NCBI RefSeq assembly: GCF_018736065.1 | Contig: NZ_CP076129.1 | Location: 744,001 to 808,000, forward strand | Length of the DNA stretch: 64,000 nucleotides | Reading direction: 5' to 3' | Source of the DNA: Flammeovirga kamogawensis | Lineage (GTDB): Bacteria; Bacteroidota; Bacteroidia; Cytophagales; Flammeovirgaceae | Part shown: piece by piece, positions 1-9,314 of the stretch | How the letters are laid out: the number at the start of each line of letters is the position of its first letter | How positions within the stretch are numbered: the first letter of the stretch is position 1 | The notes under the pieces: generated by a model | Told to the model about the DNA's origin: nothing | Database searches by the model: none | The model's input: only the letters and a program-made list of their open reading frames with translations | Program-made: the position numbers and the translations under genes

Positions 1-3000
1 TACATTATCACTCACAATTTTAACCACTACTACACCATGTATATTTGTTGGTAATGTGATATGAGATTGTTGTTGTACAGTTGTACTAAATACTTCTTTA
101 CCTGATAAAGTAATTACAGATAACTGAGCTTCTGCAGAATTTATCAATTTCACTGTAAACTCACCTTGGCTAGGATTTGGAAAAATATCCATTGATAATT
201 GTTGCTCATCAACAGATAATGGATCTGCACTATTTCCTTCATTAATTACTAAAGTTTCCATTGCAAAACCTTTATAATTCGGGTCTACAATATCTACAGC
301 AACTGAATATTCTCCAGGAAGATGAGGTAATGTTGTAGCTCCATTATATGTTACAAAATAACCTTCAACTTCTTTGCCTGCAGTTATTGTTACTTCTTTT
401 ACCTCTCCATCATAATCAAACTCAAGGTTGCTTATTGTAAGTTCAACAATTCCTTTTTCTACGATAAAATTACCTTCCACAGAACCAAAATATGATGGAT
501 CATTTATTGTTGCTACTACTTTGTAAGACCCTACTGCTACGGGTAGTACATCTTGGTCGTTATAAGTATAACTAAATTCTACATCACCTATTTCTGATTC
601 GGCTACTGCAGCATGACTTTCACCATTGTAATTTGCAGTTAATGTTGTGAAAGTAACTGAAGCTTCAATTTTATTAATTACAAACGTAGCTGCTAAAGAT
701 CCTTTATAATTTAAATCATTGATAGTCGCAATTACAGCATATTCTCCGCCAATTATTGGACTAGCATTATCTCCATCATAAGAGAAATCAACAGATAAAC
801 CTTCAACACTTGTTGTATAAGAAGGATTTTTCTCTGTGCCATCATAATCAACTGATAGATCAGATAACACTATTGTTGCTTCAGCTTTTTCAATTACTAA
901 AGTTTCACTTGTTTCACCTTGGTAATTGCTATCATTAATTGATGCTTTAACTGTATATTCTCCAGCATTAACAGGTAACTCAATAGATTCCTCATACATT
1001 ACGTCAACATCCACATCACCCATTGCTAAAACAACTGTAGCTTCTTTGCCTGTACCATCATAAGTATAATTCAAATTAGTAAGGCTTACTTCTAAAACTG
1101 CTTTTTCAATAGAATAATCAATCAAAACCTCTGCAGCGTAGTTTACCTCATTTAGAGTTACTTTTAGTTGATGTTCTCCTGCTGTTGTACCGTCTCCAAT
1201 TGTTAGTTCAGAAACAGCATTTAAACCTTCTTCTGAAATAGTAAACATTGGTAATTGTACATCTCCTGTATATGTTAAAACACCAACGTCTTTAGTAATC
1301 GTAACTTCTTTTTTACCAATAGAATAATTGAATTTACTTATGCCTAAATAATTATCATCACTTACATTAATCACTACTTCGTATTCTCCTGCATCTGTTG
1401 GAGTTTCATCTAATCCATTGTAGGTAATTGATACCCCATCAGAAGTAATTGCATTTCCATCAATATCAGTAATTGAATAGACAACTTCTTGTGGATTACC
1501 ATTATAAACCACAGGAGATTCATCTACTACAACTACAGCAAGCATTTTATCTGAAATTACAAAGTCAGCTGTAGCTTCACCTTCATAGTTTATATCATCT
1601 ATTACAGCTGTTACCACATACTCTCCTACATCTTTTGGAGAAACAACTGGATCACCATCTAAAGTATATGATATGTTTACAGTAACATCAACTTCTTCAT
1701 TATCAACACCTATTACAGTATACGAAGCACTTTTTTCTGTATCATCACCTACATGAACCAATTCTGATAATTTAATCTCAGCAGTTGCTTTAGTAATAGT
1801 ATAACTTGTTACATTTTCACCTTTATAATTAGGGTCTGCAACTGTTGATGTTAATGTATAACTACCAACATCAATACCTAAATCATTATCACCAGAGATT
1901 ACTTTTTCAACAGTTACTTCTGCAGGAGAAATTGTTACTGTTGGCATCTGAGAAGCACCATTATATTCCATACTTAAATCACCTCCTACAGTAAATTCTA
2001 CATTTGCTTGCTCAATTGTAAATGTAGAAGTTAAAGAAGCATCACTTTCATAGTTAGTATCATTTATTGTTGCTTCTACTGCATACGTATTAGCAGCTGA
2101 AGGAACTGTTGATTCACCATCATAAGTAACATCTACATTCACTTCATCAAGTACTTCGCCACCAGCATTGTAGTTTATTTTATACTGATAATCTATAGCT
2201 TCTCCAGTATAAACAGGAGTTGTAACAATTTCTTCAAGAACTACTTTCGCTTTCTTAATAGTAATAGTAGTTTCTAACTTTGCAAAATAACCTGTCTCTA
2301 CAAGATCCAATGCTGCTTTTACAGTATATACACCTGCATTTTTAGGTTTTGTATTTACATCATTGTACGTAACTGTTAATGCTACATCTTCTGTAATATC
2401 AACTCCATCTTTATCCGTTATTTTAAAAGTTGGTGTATGTTCTGCATTACTGTAATCAATTTCAGTTGCAGATGTTAAAGTGATTGTTGCTTCGTTGCCT
2501 GTAAACTCATAATTACCTACATCTTTACTTCCACCAATTGCACTATTGCCATTTATATCGTTAATGTTATTATCATAACCTGAATTGATGGCAGTACTAC
2601 CATCATAAATTGGCAAGTAATACACACCTTTTTCATTTTGAGGTAATGTAAAAACTCCATTTAAATCAACTTCTAAACCTGTTCCAATTTGTAATTGATC
2701 TTTAACCGAAGAAAGTACTATTGCAGGGTCTCCACCATCTGTTATGTTAATCAGTTCTAAGTTACTCTCGTCTAAATCAATAACATTATTGTTTTTAATG
2801 TTAAAAATATTGTTTTCAAAATTGGTTGCTGTAGTAATTATTCTCGATTTATTTGCAAATATATCTACTTGCCAAGCTTGGCTTAATCCATAAACAAAAT
2901 TAAAAATTAAATTATTTCTAAATCCTAAAATAGTTGTAGTTGGTCCTTTTGAGTGGTCTAAGAACATAAGGCCTGAAGCACCCCCTGCTGTGTTTGTTGA

Positions 3001-3777
3001 ATAATTACCCACAATAGTATTATTATTCATTGTAACGACTGCATTGTTCTTATCATTTGCAGTAACAAATACGGCAGCACCGCCTTTATCTCCAGTTCCA
3101 TTAGTATAGTTATTGTAAACTAATGAATTCTGTAATTCAAATTCTTTAAAAGCAACACTAATAGCCGCTCCTCTATCTTCTGCGTAATTCTCTCCAAAGT
3201 AAGAGTTATATACGTATAGAAAACCTGCTGAATGGATAGCACCACCCCCAATTAATTTAGATGCTGTAGCTGAATCCGTAGCTCTATTATTAATAAAATT
3301 ACAAGACTCTAATGTCAATGTACCATTCCATTGTAAAAAGAGTGCACCGCCATTATCTGCTACACCAAAATCTTTTATTGTGACTCCTTCAAAAACAACA
3401 TCTGAATTTTCAATTTTCATAAATCGAGCTCCGAATGTCCCATCTCCTTGAAAAGTAGCTTGAGAACTGTCCCAATTTTTGATTGTTACTTTATATCTAG
3501 ATGAAAGATTATTTGTCCCTTTTAATACAATATCACTATCTGTTGTAAAAACACCTTTCACATAAATAGTTGTTGGAACTTCTTGTTTTAGATAATCTAC
3601 ACCTAAAGCAGCTGTCAATGTTTTTAATGGATTAAATTCAGAGCCATCATTTGTATCGACACCATTTGTAGCGTCAACATATATCACTTCATCTGTAGTA
3701 ACAATTTCAGCATATGTAGTCATAGTAAAGCTGAATAGAAGAGCGATAGTAAAAAAGTTTAGTATAATTTTCTTCAT
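1..3777 (-). CDS. Secreted beta-helix protein with ten MBG repeats and T9SS tail (3' end cut by window)
   Basis: I translated this minus-strand frame by hand; it is open from the ATG at 3777 to the window edge (1259 codons). The first ~23 residues form a Sec signal peptide ending near TYA. Residues ~30-420 resemble a right-handed parallel beta-helix, with repeated N-rich turns such as NNTIVGN and NNLIFN. About ten MBG-type Ig-like repeats of ~75-80 residues follow (~425-1165), each with a YDG/YNG motif and a P..AG.Y.V core. The last ~70 residues match a T9SS sorting domain (MDIFPNPSQGEFTVKL). Only the last few residues appear to be missing. It is probably an exported surface protein, an adhesin or a polysaccharide-binding beta-helix. 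I see no catalytic signature, so enzyme activity is unproven. Confidence 0.8.
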   Translation of the reverse strand, partial: MKKIILNFFTIALLFSFTMTTYAEIVTTDEVIYVDATNGVDTNDGSEFNPLKTLTAALGVDYLKQEVPTTIYVKGVFTTDSDIVLKGTNNLSSRYKVTIKNWDSSQATFQGDGTFGARFMKIENSDVVFEGVTIKDFGVADNGGALFLQWNGTLTLESCNFINNRATDSATASKLIGGGAIHSAGFLYVYNSYFGENYAEDRGAAISVAFKEFELQNSLVYNNYTNGTGDKGGAAVFVTANDKNNAVVTMNNNTIVGNYSTNTAGGASGLMFLDHSKGPTTTILGFRNNLIFNFVYGLSQAWQVDIFANKSRIITTATNFENNIFNIKNNNVIDLDESNLELINITDGGDPAIVLSSVKDQLQIGTGLEVDLNGVFTLPQNEKGVYYLPIYDGSTAINSGYDNNINDINGNSAIGGSKDVGNYEFTGNEATITLTSATEIDYSNAEHTPTFKITDKDGVDITEDVALTVTYNDVNTKPKNAGVYTVKAALDLVETGYFAKLETTITIKKAKVVLEEIVTTPVYTGEAIDYQYKINYNAGGEVLDEVNVDVTYDGESTVPSAANTYAVEATINDTNYESDASLTSTFTIEQANVEFTVGGDLSMEYNGASQMPTVTISPAEVTVEKVISGDNDLGIDVGSYTLTSTVADPNYKGENVTSYTITKATAEIKLSELVHVGDDTEKSASYTVIGVDNEEVDVTVNISYTLDGDPVVSPKDVGEYVVTAVIDDINYEGEATADFVISDKMLAVVVVDESPVVYNGNPQEVVYSITDIDGNAITSDGVSITYNGLDETPTDAGEYEVVINVSDDNYLGISKFNYSIGKKEVTITKDVGVLTYTGDVQLPMFTISEEGLNAVSELTIGDGTTAGEHQLKVTLNEVNYAAEVLIDYSIEKAVLEVSLTNLNYTYDGTGKEATVVLAMGDVDVDVMYEESIELPVNAGEYTVKASINDSNYQGETSETLVIEKAEATIVLSDLSVDYDGTEKNPSYTTSVEGLSVDFSYDGDNASPIIGGEYAVIATINDLNYKGSLAATFVINKIEASVTFTTLTANYNGESHAAVAESEIGDVEFSYTYNDQDVLPVAVGSYKVVATINDPSYFGSVEGNFIVEKGIVELTISNLEFDYDGEVKEVTITAGKEVEGYFVTYNGATTLPHLPGEYSVAVDIVDPNYKGFAMETLVINEGNSADPLSVDEQQLSMDIFPNPSQGEFTVKLINSAEAQLSVITLSGKEVFSTTVQQQSHITLPTNIHGVVVVKIVSDNV

Positions 3778-4071
3778 TTCTAAAAAAATAAAAAATGTAA
3801 GTCTAGTATAACTATTTCACATAATAGAATATACTTTAAAAAGTGTCACAGCTAATAGTTAAATAGGGTATCAAGAAATTAAATTGATAGAAAGAATAAC
3901 TACTAGCTGCTAACAAAATTAGTTGAGATACACCGATAGTGTTAGCAATTTAAAGACGAATAAATAACATAAAATTAACAAAATAGATTACTCTGACATG
4001 ATTTTAGCGTAAAAAAGACATTTATATACATAAATCAGACATGAAATTTAATTCGTCAGTTTTAAGGAATG

Positions 4072-6183
4072 CTATAATTCAACTCCTGTTCTATAATTGT
4101 AGATATGGTAATTGATCTTTCGCATATAACCCACTAATTCATAATAGATTTGATCCGTCATAGAAACTACTCCACAATTTGCATTTTCTCCATTTCCTTT
4201 TCCTGCAGTTGTAGAATTAGCCCACATAAACCAATGCACACCTACACATTTTGGGTTTCTTAATGCACCCTGAACAAAGTTGACATATTTTTCACCTCTA
4301 TTTCTTTGTGTAGAAGCATAGCCCAACCCAGTAAAAAATTTACCTGCATCTAAAGCACCAAAATTAAATTCTGAGATAATAAATGGCTTATCAATTTCTT
4401 TTGATGGGTGAGGGTAAAATTCTACTTCATTTTCATAGGCATTGAAAGAAAGAAGATCAAGATACTTTGCTCCTACTTTCGTATTAATTCCATTTTTATG
4501 ATTTCCATGCCATCTACATCCTATATACATTTTGTTAGGTGCATATTTTGACACCAATTTTTTTGATATTTGAAAGTAGGTCTCACACATTAGAGTATAA
4601 TATTTTGTATTGGTCTCTTCTAGTAAAGACCATTTCACGTCCTTCTTATCAACATGTGTTATAGCTAATTCTTTCCAGCTTTCGAATGTAGTTCCTACTA
4701 ATGCATTAAAAGCTTCAATCGTTTTCAATTTCTCTCTTAATACATGAATATATTCTTGCTTTGCATAAGAGAGTTTTCCTTTTGAAAGCACGTTGCTTGC
4801 TATGCTATTTGGAGTTCCCCAATGAATTTCATTATTGATATAAATACCAAATAAAAACGGGTCATTTCCTTTACCATACAGCTTCTTTTTTAGCTTCTCC
4901 TCTAAGTTTATTTCCCATTGAGGATCAAAAACATCAGGGAATTTATCATTAATTTCTGGAGACGTTTCGTGAATAATTACCGTATAGGGTAATCGTTTAC
5001 TTTCTTCAAACTCATTGATATTTTCAACAGACCAGCCTCCTAAGGTATTTAATCCCCAATTTTTCATTCTCTGCAGAGAAATTTCAGTGTATTTTAACTC
5101 ACTGTTTTCTCCATACTTTCTGTATAGGTTTGCTGCTCCATGGTTGTACGATCCTTTTTTATAAAATCTTTTACCTTCTTCAGAATCTTTATTAGGAAGC
5201 CCCTCAAAGAAATGTTCTCTTTTATTTATTGGTGTTGAAACAGATAACTTACCAGCTCCATTTATACCTGTAGACCAAAATAAATGTCCCGTTGGATCAA
5301 TTAGCCACCATTTATTATTAATTTTTTGTGTTCTAAAACTACCTGTTGCTTCATATCTTGGACCAGCAGAAAAACCACCATATTGGTTCCATTCTTTAGA
5401 CCCTGTATACTTTTTAAATGCTAAGGCTTCTTTATCTATTGCTTCTTTAAATTGTTCATCATTAGTAATTTTACCAGCCCATTCTCCATGTTTATACTGT
5501 CCGTATTTATTGATAAATGGAAAAAAGGATGTTTTATCTTTAGTATACAATTCTGGTAATGCGTTTTTATGCTTAAAAATTCTTTTCAGCATTAATTTTT
5601 GTTCAAATTCTTGAGATGGAAACTCAATCTTAATCCCTTTAATATGTTTTGCATCTACTCCGGCAAAATTTAAAATTACACCACCAGGAATTCCCTTCAT
5701 ACCCGGAAATTCTTGTGCTTGAGGGTAATCATCTACAGTCACTTTATCTCTAATTAAAACACAATTATAAACTAAAGTCTCTTTAGGATTAATAAAACCA
5801 ATATGTTTATTGGTGAGTTTATGTTTTTTTGAATTTCCAATTTTTCTACGCGGGTTATCATAAGAAATAACTGGATCGAACCTTACAATTTCTGTAGAAT
5901 TGTTTTGTAGTTCAATACTAATAAATTTATGTGTTGTAATATCCCAATAGTCCTCATTAGGGTAAAAAATAATTTCCCCCTTCTCTCCTTTTTTAATAAA
6001 TATAGATAACCCCTCATTAGAAGTTGTTGCTACAATATTTTCAGTAGTAAACTGATTCTCTTGAAGTCTTGTTAGGCTAATTATATCTTCATCTTCTTGT
6101 ACAAGATAGAAACTTGAGAGCGTTGTTATAAGTAGAACCAAGCTAAAAATATAAAAAGAGCGATGTGTTAGTGTTTTGTTCAT
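4072..6183 (-). CDS. GH50-like beta-agarase
   Basis: A 703-residue exported protein. The N-terminus (residues ~8-28) is a hydrophobic signal or anchor segment. Residues ~35-200 form a beta-rich domain, and the rest is a (beta/alpha)8 glycosidase. Family-like motifs are visible: NNEIHWG (E452, likely acid/base) and SEFNFGALDAGKFFTGL (E605, likely nucleophile), followed by GVHWFMWAN. The second motif resembles the conserved GALDRG-type segment of GH50 exo-agarases, which release short oligosaccharides such as neoagarobiose from agarose. That is family knowledge; the substrate here is inferred. The gene is alone on the minus strand, 294 bp upstream of the beta-helix gene. A divergent promoter region separates it from the RND remnant. 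Another clan GH-A family is possible. Confidence 0.72.
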   Translation of the reverse strand: MNKTLTHRSFYIFSLVLLITTLSSFYLVQEDEDIISLTRLQENQFTTENIVATTSNEGLSIFIKKGEKGEIIFYPNEDYWDITTHKFISIELQNNSTEIVRFDPVISYDNPRRKIGNSKKHKLTNKHIGFINPKETLVYNCVLIRDKVTVDDYPQAQEFPGMKGIPGGVILNFAGVDAKHIKGIKIEFPSQEFEQKLMLKRIFKHKNALPELYTKDKTSFFPFINKYGQYKHGEWAGKITNDEQFKEAIDKEALAFKKYTGSKEWNQYGGFSAGPRYEATGSFRTQKINNKWWLIDPTGHLFWSTGINGAGKLSVSTPINKREHFFEGLPNKDSEEGKRFYKKGSYNHGAANLYRKYGENSELKYTEISLQRMKNWGLNTLGGWSVENINEFEESKRLPYTVIIHETSPEINDKFPDVFDPQWEINLEEKLKKKLYGKGNDPFLFGIYINNEIHWGTPNSIASNVLSKGKLSYAKQEYIHVLREKLKTIEAFNALVGTTFESWKELAITHVDKKDVKWSLLEETNTKYYTLMCETYFQISKKLVSKYAPNKMYIGCRWHGNHKNGINTKVGAKYLDLLSFNAYENEVEFYPHPSKEIDKPFIISEFNFGALDAGKFFTGLGYASTQRNRGEKYVNFVQGALRNPKCVGVHWFMWANSTTAGKGNGENANCGVVSMTDQIYYELVGYMRKINYHIYNYRTGVEL

Positions 6184-6512
6184 TTCTTTATGAATTATGT
6201 CTAACGCAAATAAGGCAATTCTGCCCCTTCAGAGTATCACTATCACTCTCTATTAATAGCACGAATCCGATCTAAATCAATTTTCTGATACAAGAAGTTT
6301 ATCTGATAACATTAAACATCTGATTTGACAAACCTAAATCTACCCCATAATAACTGCTTTAGTTGTTAACCAATTATCAGGTATCACTTTATTATTTATT
6401 TACCACAATTGTGTTTTTTTTTACACCTGCAAAAAATAATTTATCAAGAAATTTGTAATGTCATTTAACATCAATAGAAAAGAAATAACTCTATTTAAAC
6501 TTAAAAATCATT
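6184..6512. promoter_or_regulatory. Divergent intergenic region
   Basis: This 329-bp AT-rich spacer lies between the agarase (leftward) and the RND-type remnant (rightward) and must hold both promoters. No confident -33/-7 pair was found. A TTGTTAACCAA stretch at 6363-6373 resembles one arm set of the PL6 operators at 21914 and 26318, but it is imperfect and unpaired. No ORF is supported here. Confidence 0.4.
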
Positions 6513-7142
6513 ATGAAAAAAATTATTGTTTTAATCATTTTTAGCTTCTTATTTCTTAGTGTAATAAGCTGTAATCTAAAAAAAGTAAAAGCACATGCTA
6601 AGTTATTAGATATACCTGTTACTCAAGTAAGAATTAAGAACATACCCATTGAAAAAGAATTTGTTGGGCAAGTATATGGCACACAAGATATTCCAATTAG
6701 AGCAAGAGTAGAAGGTTACCTAGACGGTATCTATTTCATAGAAGGAAGCCACGTAAAAGAAGGACAAAGATTGTATAAAATTGACTCTGAAGAATATTTA
6801 GCCACTGTTGCAATACGTAAAGGAGAGCTAGCAGAAGCTAAAGTAAGTTTAGTAAAAGCTAAAAATGATTTGAAAAGAGATGCATTAGCTTCTATCCAAT
6901 ATTATAGTGAAGAAGAATTGGCAAGACAAAAGCATGTTAATGCTGCTAGAAATGCCGAATACCTTTCAAAAGAAAGATATGATAAAGGTGTTACTTCTTA
7001 TTTAGAATATCTTGAACAACAAAGAACTGCTTTTGATGCAGAATTAAATTATGTGACAGTAAAATCAGATATTCTCAAATCATATATACAATTATACAAA
7101 TCACTGGGTGGTGGTTGGAAAAAATATAGCAAAGATGAATAG
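6513..7142 (+). CDS. In-frame remnant: RND adaptor N-terminus fused to TolC-type C-terminus
   Basis: A 209-residue lipoprotein-like ORF (lipobox LSVISC near residue 20). Residues ~35-117 read as the start of a MexA/AcrA-type adaptor: IPIRARVEGYLDGIYF, EGSHVKEGQRLYKID, then a coiled-coil start. From about residue 118 the text is the end of an OprM/TolC-type outer-membrane channel: ALASIQYYSEEELARQ, YDKGVTSYLEYLEQQR, and the terminal IQLYKSLGGGW. A normal operon would carry the rest of the adaptor, a ~1000-residue RND pump and ~350 residues of channel between these parts. The simplest reading is one large in-frame deletion near base 6865. The product can neither pump nor form a channel. A hairpin terminator follows. 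It may be an expressed relic. Confidence 0.8.
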   Translation: MKKIIVLIIFSFLFLSVISCNLKKVKAHAKLLDIPVTQVRIKNIPIEKEFVGQVYGTQDIPIRARVEGYLDGIYFIEGSHVKEGQRLYKIDSEEYLATVAIRKGELAEAKVSLVKAKNDLKRDALASIQYYSEEELARQKHVNAARNAEYLSKERYDKGVTSYLEYLEQQRTAFDAELNYVTVKSDILKSYIQLYKSLGGGWKKYSKDE

Positions 7143-7189
7143 ATAGTAAATAAAGTGTTTAGTGTTAAATGAAGTTTAAATATGATAGT

Positions 7190-7222
7190 AAACCATTCTC
7201 ATTTAGTGAGGATGGTTTTTTG
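7190..7222 (+). terminator. Intrinsic terminator
   Basis: AACCATTCTC (7191-7200) pairs with GAGGATGGTT (7208-7217) with one G-T pair across a 7-nt loop, followed by a T run. It lies ~50 nt after the stop of the RND-type remnant. Confidence 0.7.
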
Positions 7223-7356
7223 TTTTCATCAACCAAAATTAGAATTATTGCAGCTTGTAGTTTACTTTTAGTATTCCATTCAATTGTTCATCACTAAAAA
7301 ACAGGTGTTCAAATAAAAAAATTGGCAGACTTTCTACTGGACTCTAGTTTTGAAGT

Positions 7357-8481
7357 ATGAAAAATAAAAAACTATTAAAATATGGCACTTCTTTAGGAAT
7401 TGGAACTGCTGTTATGGCACTCGTATTCTCTCTACTTTATGTACTAGACATTATTATTATACCTATTAATGATGTTGATGAAGTACTTTTAGTTTTCTGT
7501 GGTTGGACTATTGCAGCAGCAGTAATTACACATAATTTCCACTATCTAAAAACACAGAAACCTCTATTTATTAAGCTATTGGGCTTATTTTCTTTCTTTG
7601 TTTTCACTTTAGTATATGATGAAAACTCCAATATGGTAGACAATCCAATAACCATTGGTTTATTAATTACTTTTTGGGTTTTAGTTGTTGCTGTACTTCT
7701 TCCTAAATTCTTCCATAAGTACAAATACTACTTTTTACCAATTTATGGATTAGTGCTACTTTACTTTTCTTATATAAGGTTTCAACCCAATTATAATAGT
7801 GCAAATAACGAAGACTCTTTCGAGCTTCTTGCCTTCACTATTCCTATTTTGATAATACTTTGGGTATACGAACAGTGGAAATGGGTAAAATCTTTAAAAA
7901 GTGAAAAATCACAGGCAGAACTACAATTATTAAAAAGTCAGATTAACCCTCACTTCTTCTTTAATACTCTAAATAACTTGTATGGACTAACGGTAGAAAA
8001 GTCTGATAAAGCTCCAGAAGTTGTTTTACTTTTAAGTGATATGATGCGTTATACGATCTATCAAGGTAAGGAAGATGTTGTGCCTATTCAAGATGAAATT
8101 AAGTACTTAGAAAACTATATTGAATTACACAGAATAAGATATCAAAAAAACGTACAAATACATTTTATCAATTCAATAATTTCTGAGTATAAAATCTCTC
8201 CTCTCCTCTTCATTATACTTTTAGAAAATGCCTTTAAACATGGTGTAGAGACCTTAGTAGAAAATGCCTTTATCTTTATTGAAATTACAGAAGAAGATGG
8301 ATATATTAATTTTGTTATTGAAAATAATTATGATAAATCACTAACAGATCAACAACAACGTGGAATTGGATTAGATAACCTAAAACAACGTCTAGACCTT
8401 ATCTATCCACAGAAATATACCTATAAAGAAGAAATTAGTGTTGATATTTACAAAGCAAAATTAACGTTACAACTATCATGA
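7357..8481 (+). CDS. LytS-like sensor histidine kinase (His_kinase family)
   Basis: A 374-residue membrane kinase. Residues ~10-165 hold about five or six hydrophobic segments. A short coiled region follows, and then the His_kinase (PF06580-type) core with QINPHFFFNTLNNLYGL; the phosphorylated histidine is H199. The C-terminus carries an HATPase domain with ENAFKHGVE (N box) and RGIGLDNLKQRL (G box). Kinases of this family phosphorylate LytTR response regulators. The stop overlaps the start of the next gene by 4 bp (ATGA), so the two are translationally coupled. The ligand is unknown because there is no extracytoplasmic sensor domain beyond the membrane helices. It may once have controlled the decayed RND operon just upstream. 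Confidence 0.9.
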   Translation: MKNKKLLKYGTSLGIGTAVMALVFSLLYVLDIIIIPINDVDEVLLVFCGWTIAAAVITHNFHYLKTQKPLFIKLLGLFSFFVFTLVYDENSNMVDNPITIGLLITFWVLVVAVLLPKFFHKYKYYFLPIYGLVLLYFSYIRFQPNYNSANNEDSFELLAFTIPILIILWVYEQWKWVKSLKSEKSQAELQLLKSQINPHFFFNTLNNLYGLTVEKSDKAPEVVLLLSDMMRYTIYQGKEDVVPIQDEIKYLENYIELHRIRYQKNVQIHFINSIISEYKISPLLFIILLENAFKHGVETLVENAFIFIEITEEDGYINFVIENNYDKSLTDQQQRGIGLDNLKQRLDLIYPQKYTYKEEISVDIYKAKLTLQLS

Positions 8482-9161
8482 AATATATAATTATAGACGA
8501 TGAACCTATTGCACATAGAATTATTGAAAGTTATTGTGATAAAACTCCTTATATGGAAAAAGTAGGCAATGCTTATGATGCGTTTGATGCACTAGAACTG
8601 TTACAAAACACTACTACAGATCTAATTTTTTTAGATATTAATATGCCTAAAATGAATGGGTTTGAAATGTTGAGAACACTTACTCAAAAACCAAATGTTA
8701 TTGTTACTTCTGCCTATCAAGAATATGCTGTTGAAGGCTTTGAACTAAATGTAGTAGATTACCTTCTGAAACCGTTCAGTTTTCCTAGGTTTTTATCTGC
8801 AGTCAATAAAATTGATTTAGAAAAGAAGACTGCTAAAGAGGATGATAAAATAGATAGGTTCTTTATTAAAGTTGATAAGAAACTTGTTGGTGTAAATATA
8901 AAAGATGTTTTATACATAGAGGCTTGTGGTAATTATATCAAGTTACATCAAAAAGATAAAGTATTAGTTTCTCACCAAAAGCTTTCTTTTTTTGAAGAAA
9001 TGCTCACAGAAAAACACCCCTTCATACGGGTACATAAATCATTTTTAGTCAATACAGATCATATAGAATTAATGGAAGGTAATTACCTAAAATTACTTGA
9101 ACATCAAGTTCCTGTTGGACAAAAATACAAGAAAGAAGTTATTGAGAAACTACATATATAG
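8478..9161 (+). CDS. LytTR-family response regulator
   Basis: A 227-residue two-domain regulator. Residues 1-~115 form a receiver domain with the acidic start (IIDDEP), phospho-acceptor D53 in LIFLDINMPKMNGF, and the conserved K in LLKPFSF. Residues ~128-227 form a LytTR DNA-binding domain (DVLYIEACGNYIKLH, FIRVHKSFLVN). It is coupled to the upstream kinase by a 4-bp overlap and is followed by a hairpin. LytTR regulators usually bind paired direct repeats near target promoters; I could not identify those sites here. The nearest candidate targets are the RND-type remnant upstream and the export operon downstream. Confidence 0.93.
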   Translation: MKYIIIDDEPIAHRIIESYCDKTPYMEKVGNAYDAFDALELLQNTTTDLIFLDINMPKMNGFEMLRTLTQKPNVIVTSAYQEYAVEGFELNVVDYLLKPFSFPRFLSAVNKIDLEKKTAKEDDKIDRFFIKVDKKLVGVNIKDVLYIEACGNYIKLHQKDKVLVSHQKLSFFEEMLTEKHPFIRVHKSFLVNTDHIELMEGNYLKLLEHQVPVGQKYKKEVIEKLHI

Positions 9162-9182
9162 TTTTTAACCACAAACATAAAT

Positions 9183-9203
9183 AGTGCTCCATAACGGGGC
9201 ACT
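9183..9203 (+). terminator. Hairpin terminator after the LytTR pair
   Basis: AGTGCTCC (9183-9190) pairs with GGGGCACT (9196-9203), then a T-rich run. It sits ~20 nt after the LytTR regulator stop. The T run is short, so strength is uncertain. Confidence 0.55.
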
Positions 9204-9314
9204 TTGTTATTTATTCTTACAATTTGATCTAATATAACTAGCACGCATACACACCTTAAACAACTGAAATAGTGAGTATTAATTAACTTAGGTTTACTTT
9301 TCTCTATATAAAAG

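Noticed and set aside
6363-6373. TTGTTAACCAA as a third PL6-type operator near the agarase
   Set aside because: It is not a full palindrome, has no partner site at 15 bp, and lies ~180 bp from the agarase start; kept only as a note.
9236-9262. Sigma-54-like TAGCACGCATACACA before the adaptor gene
   Set aside because: The first half resembles the -24 box but the -12 element does not fit.
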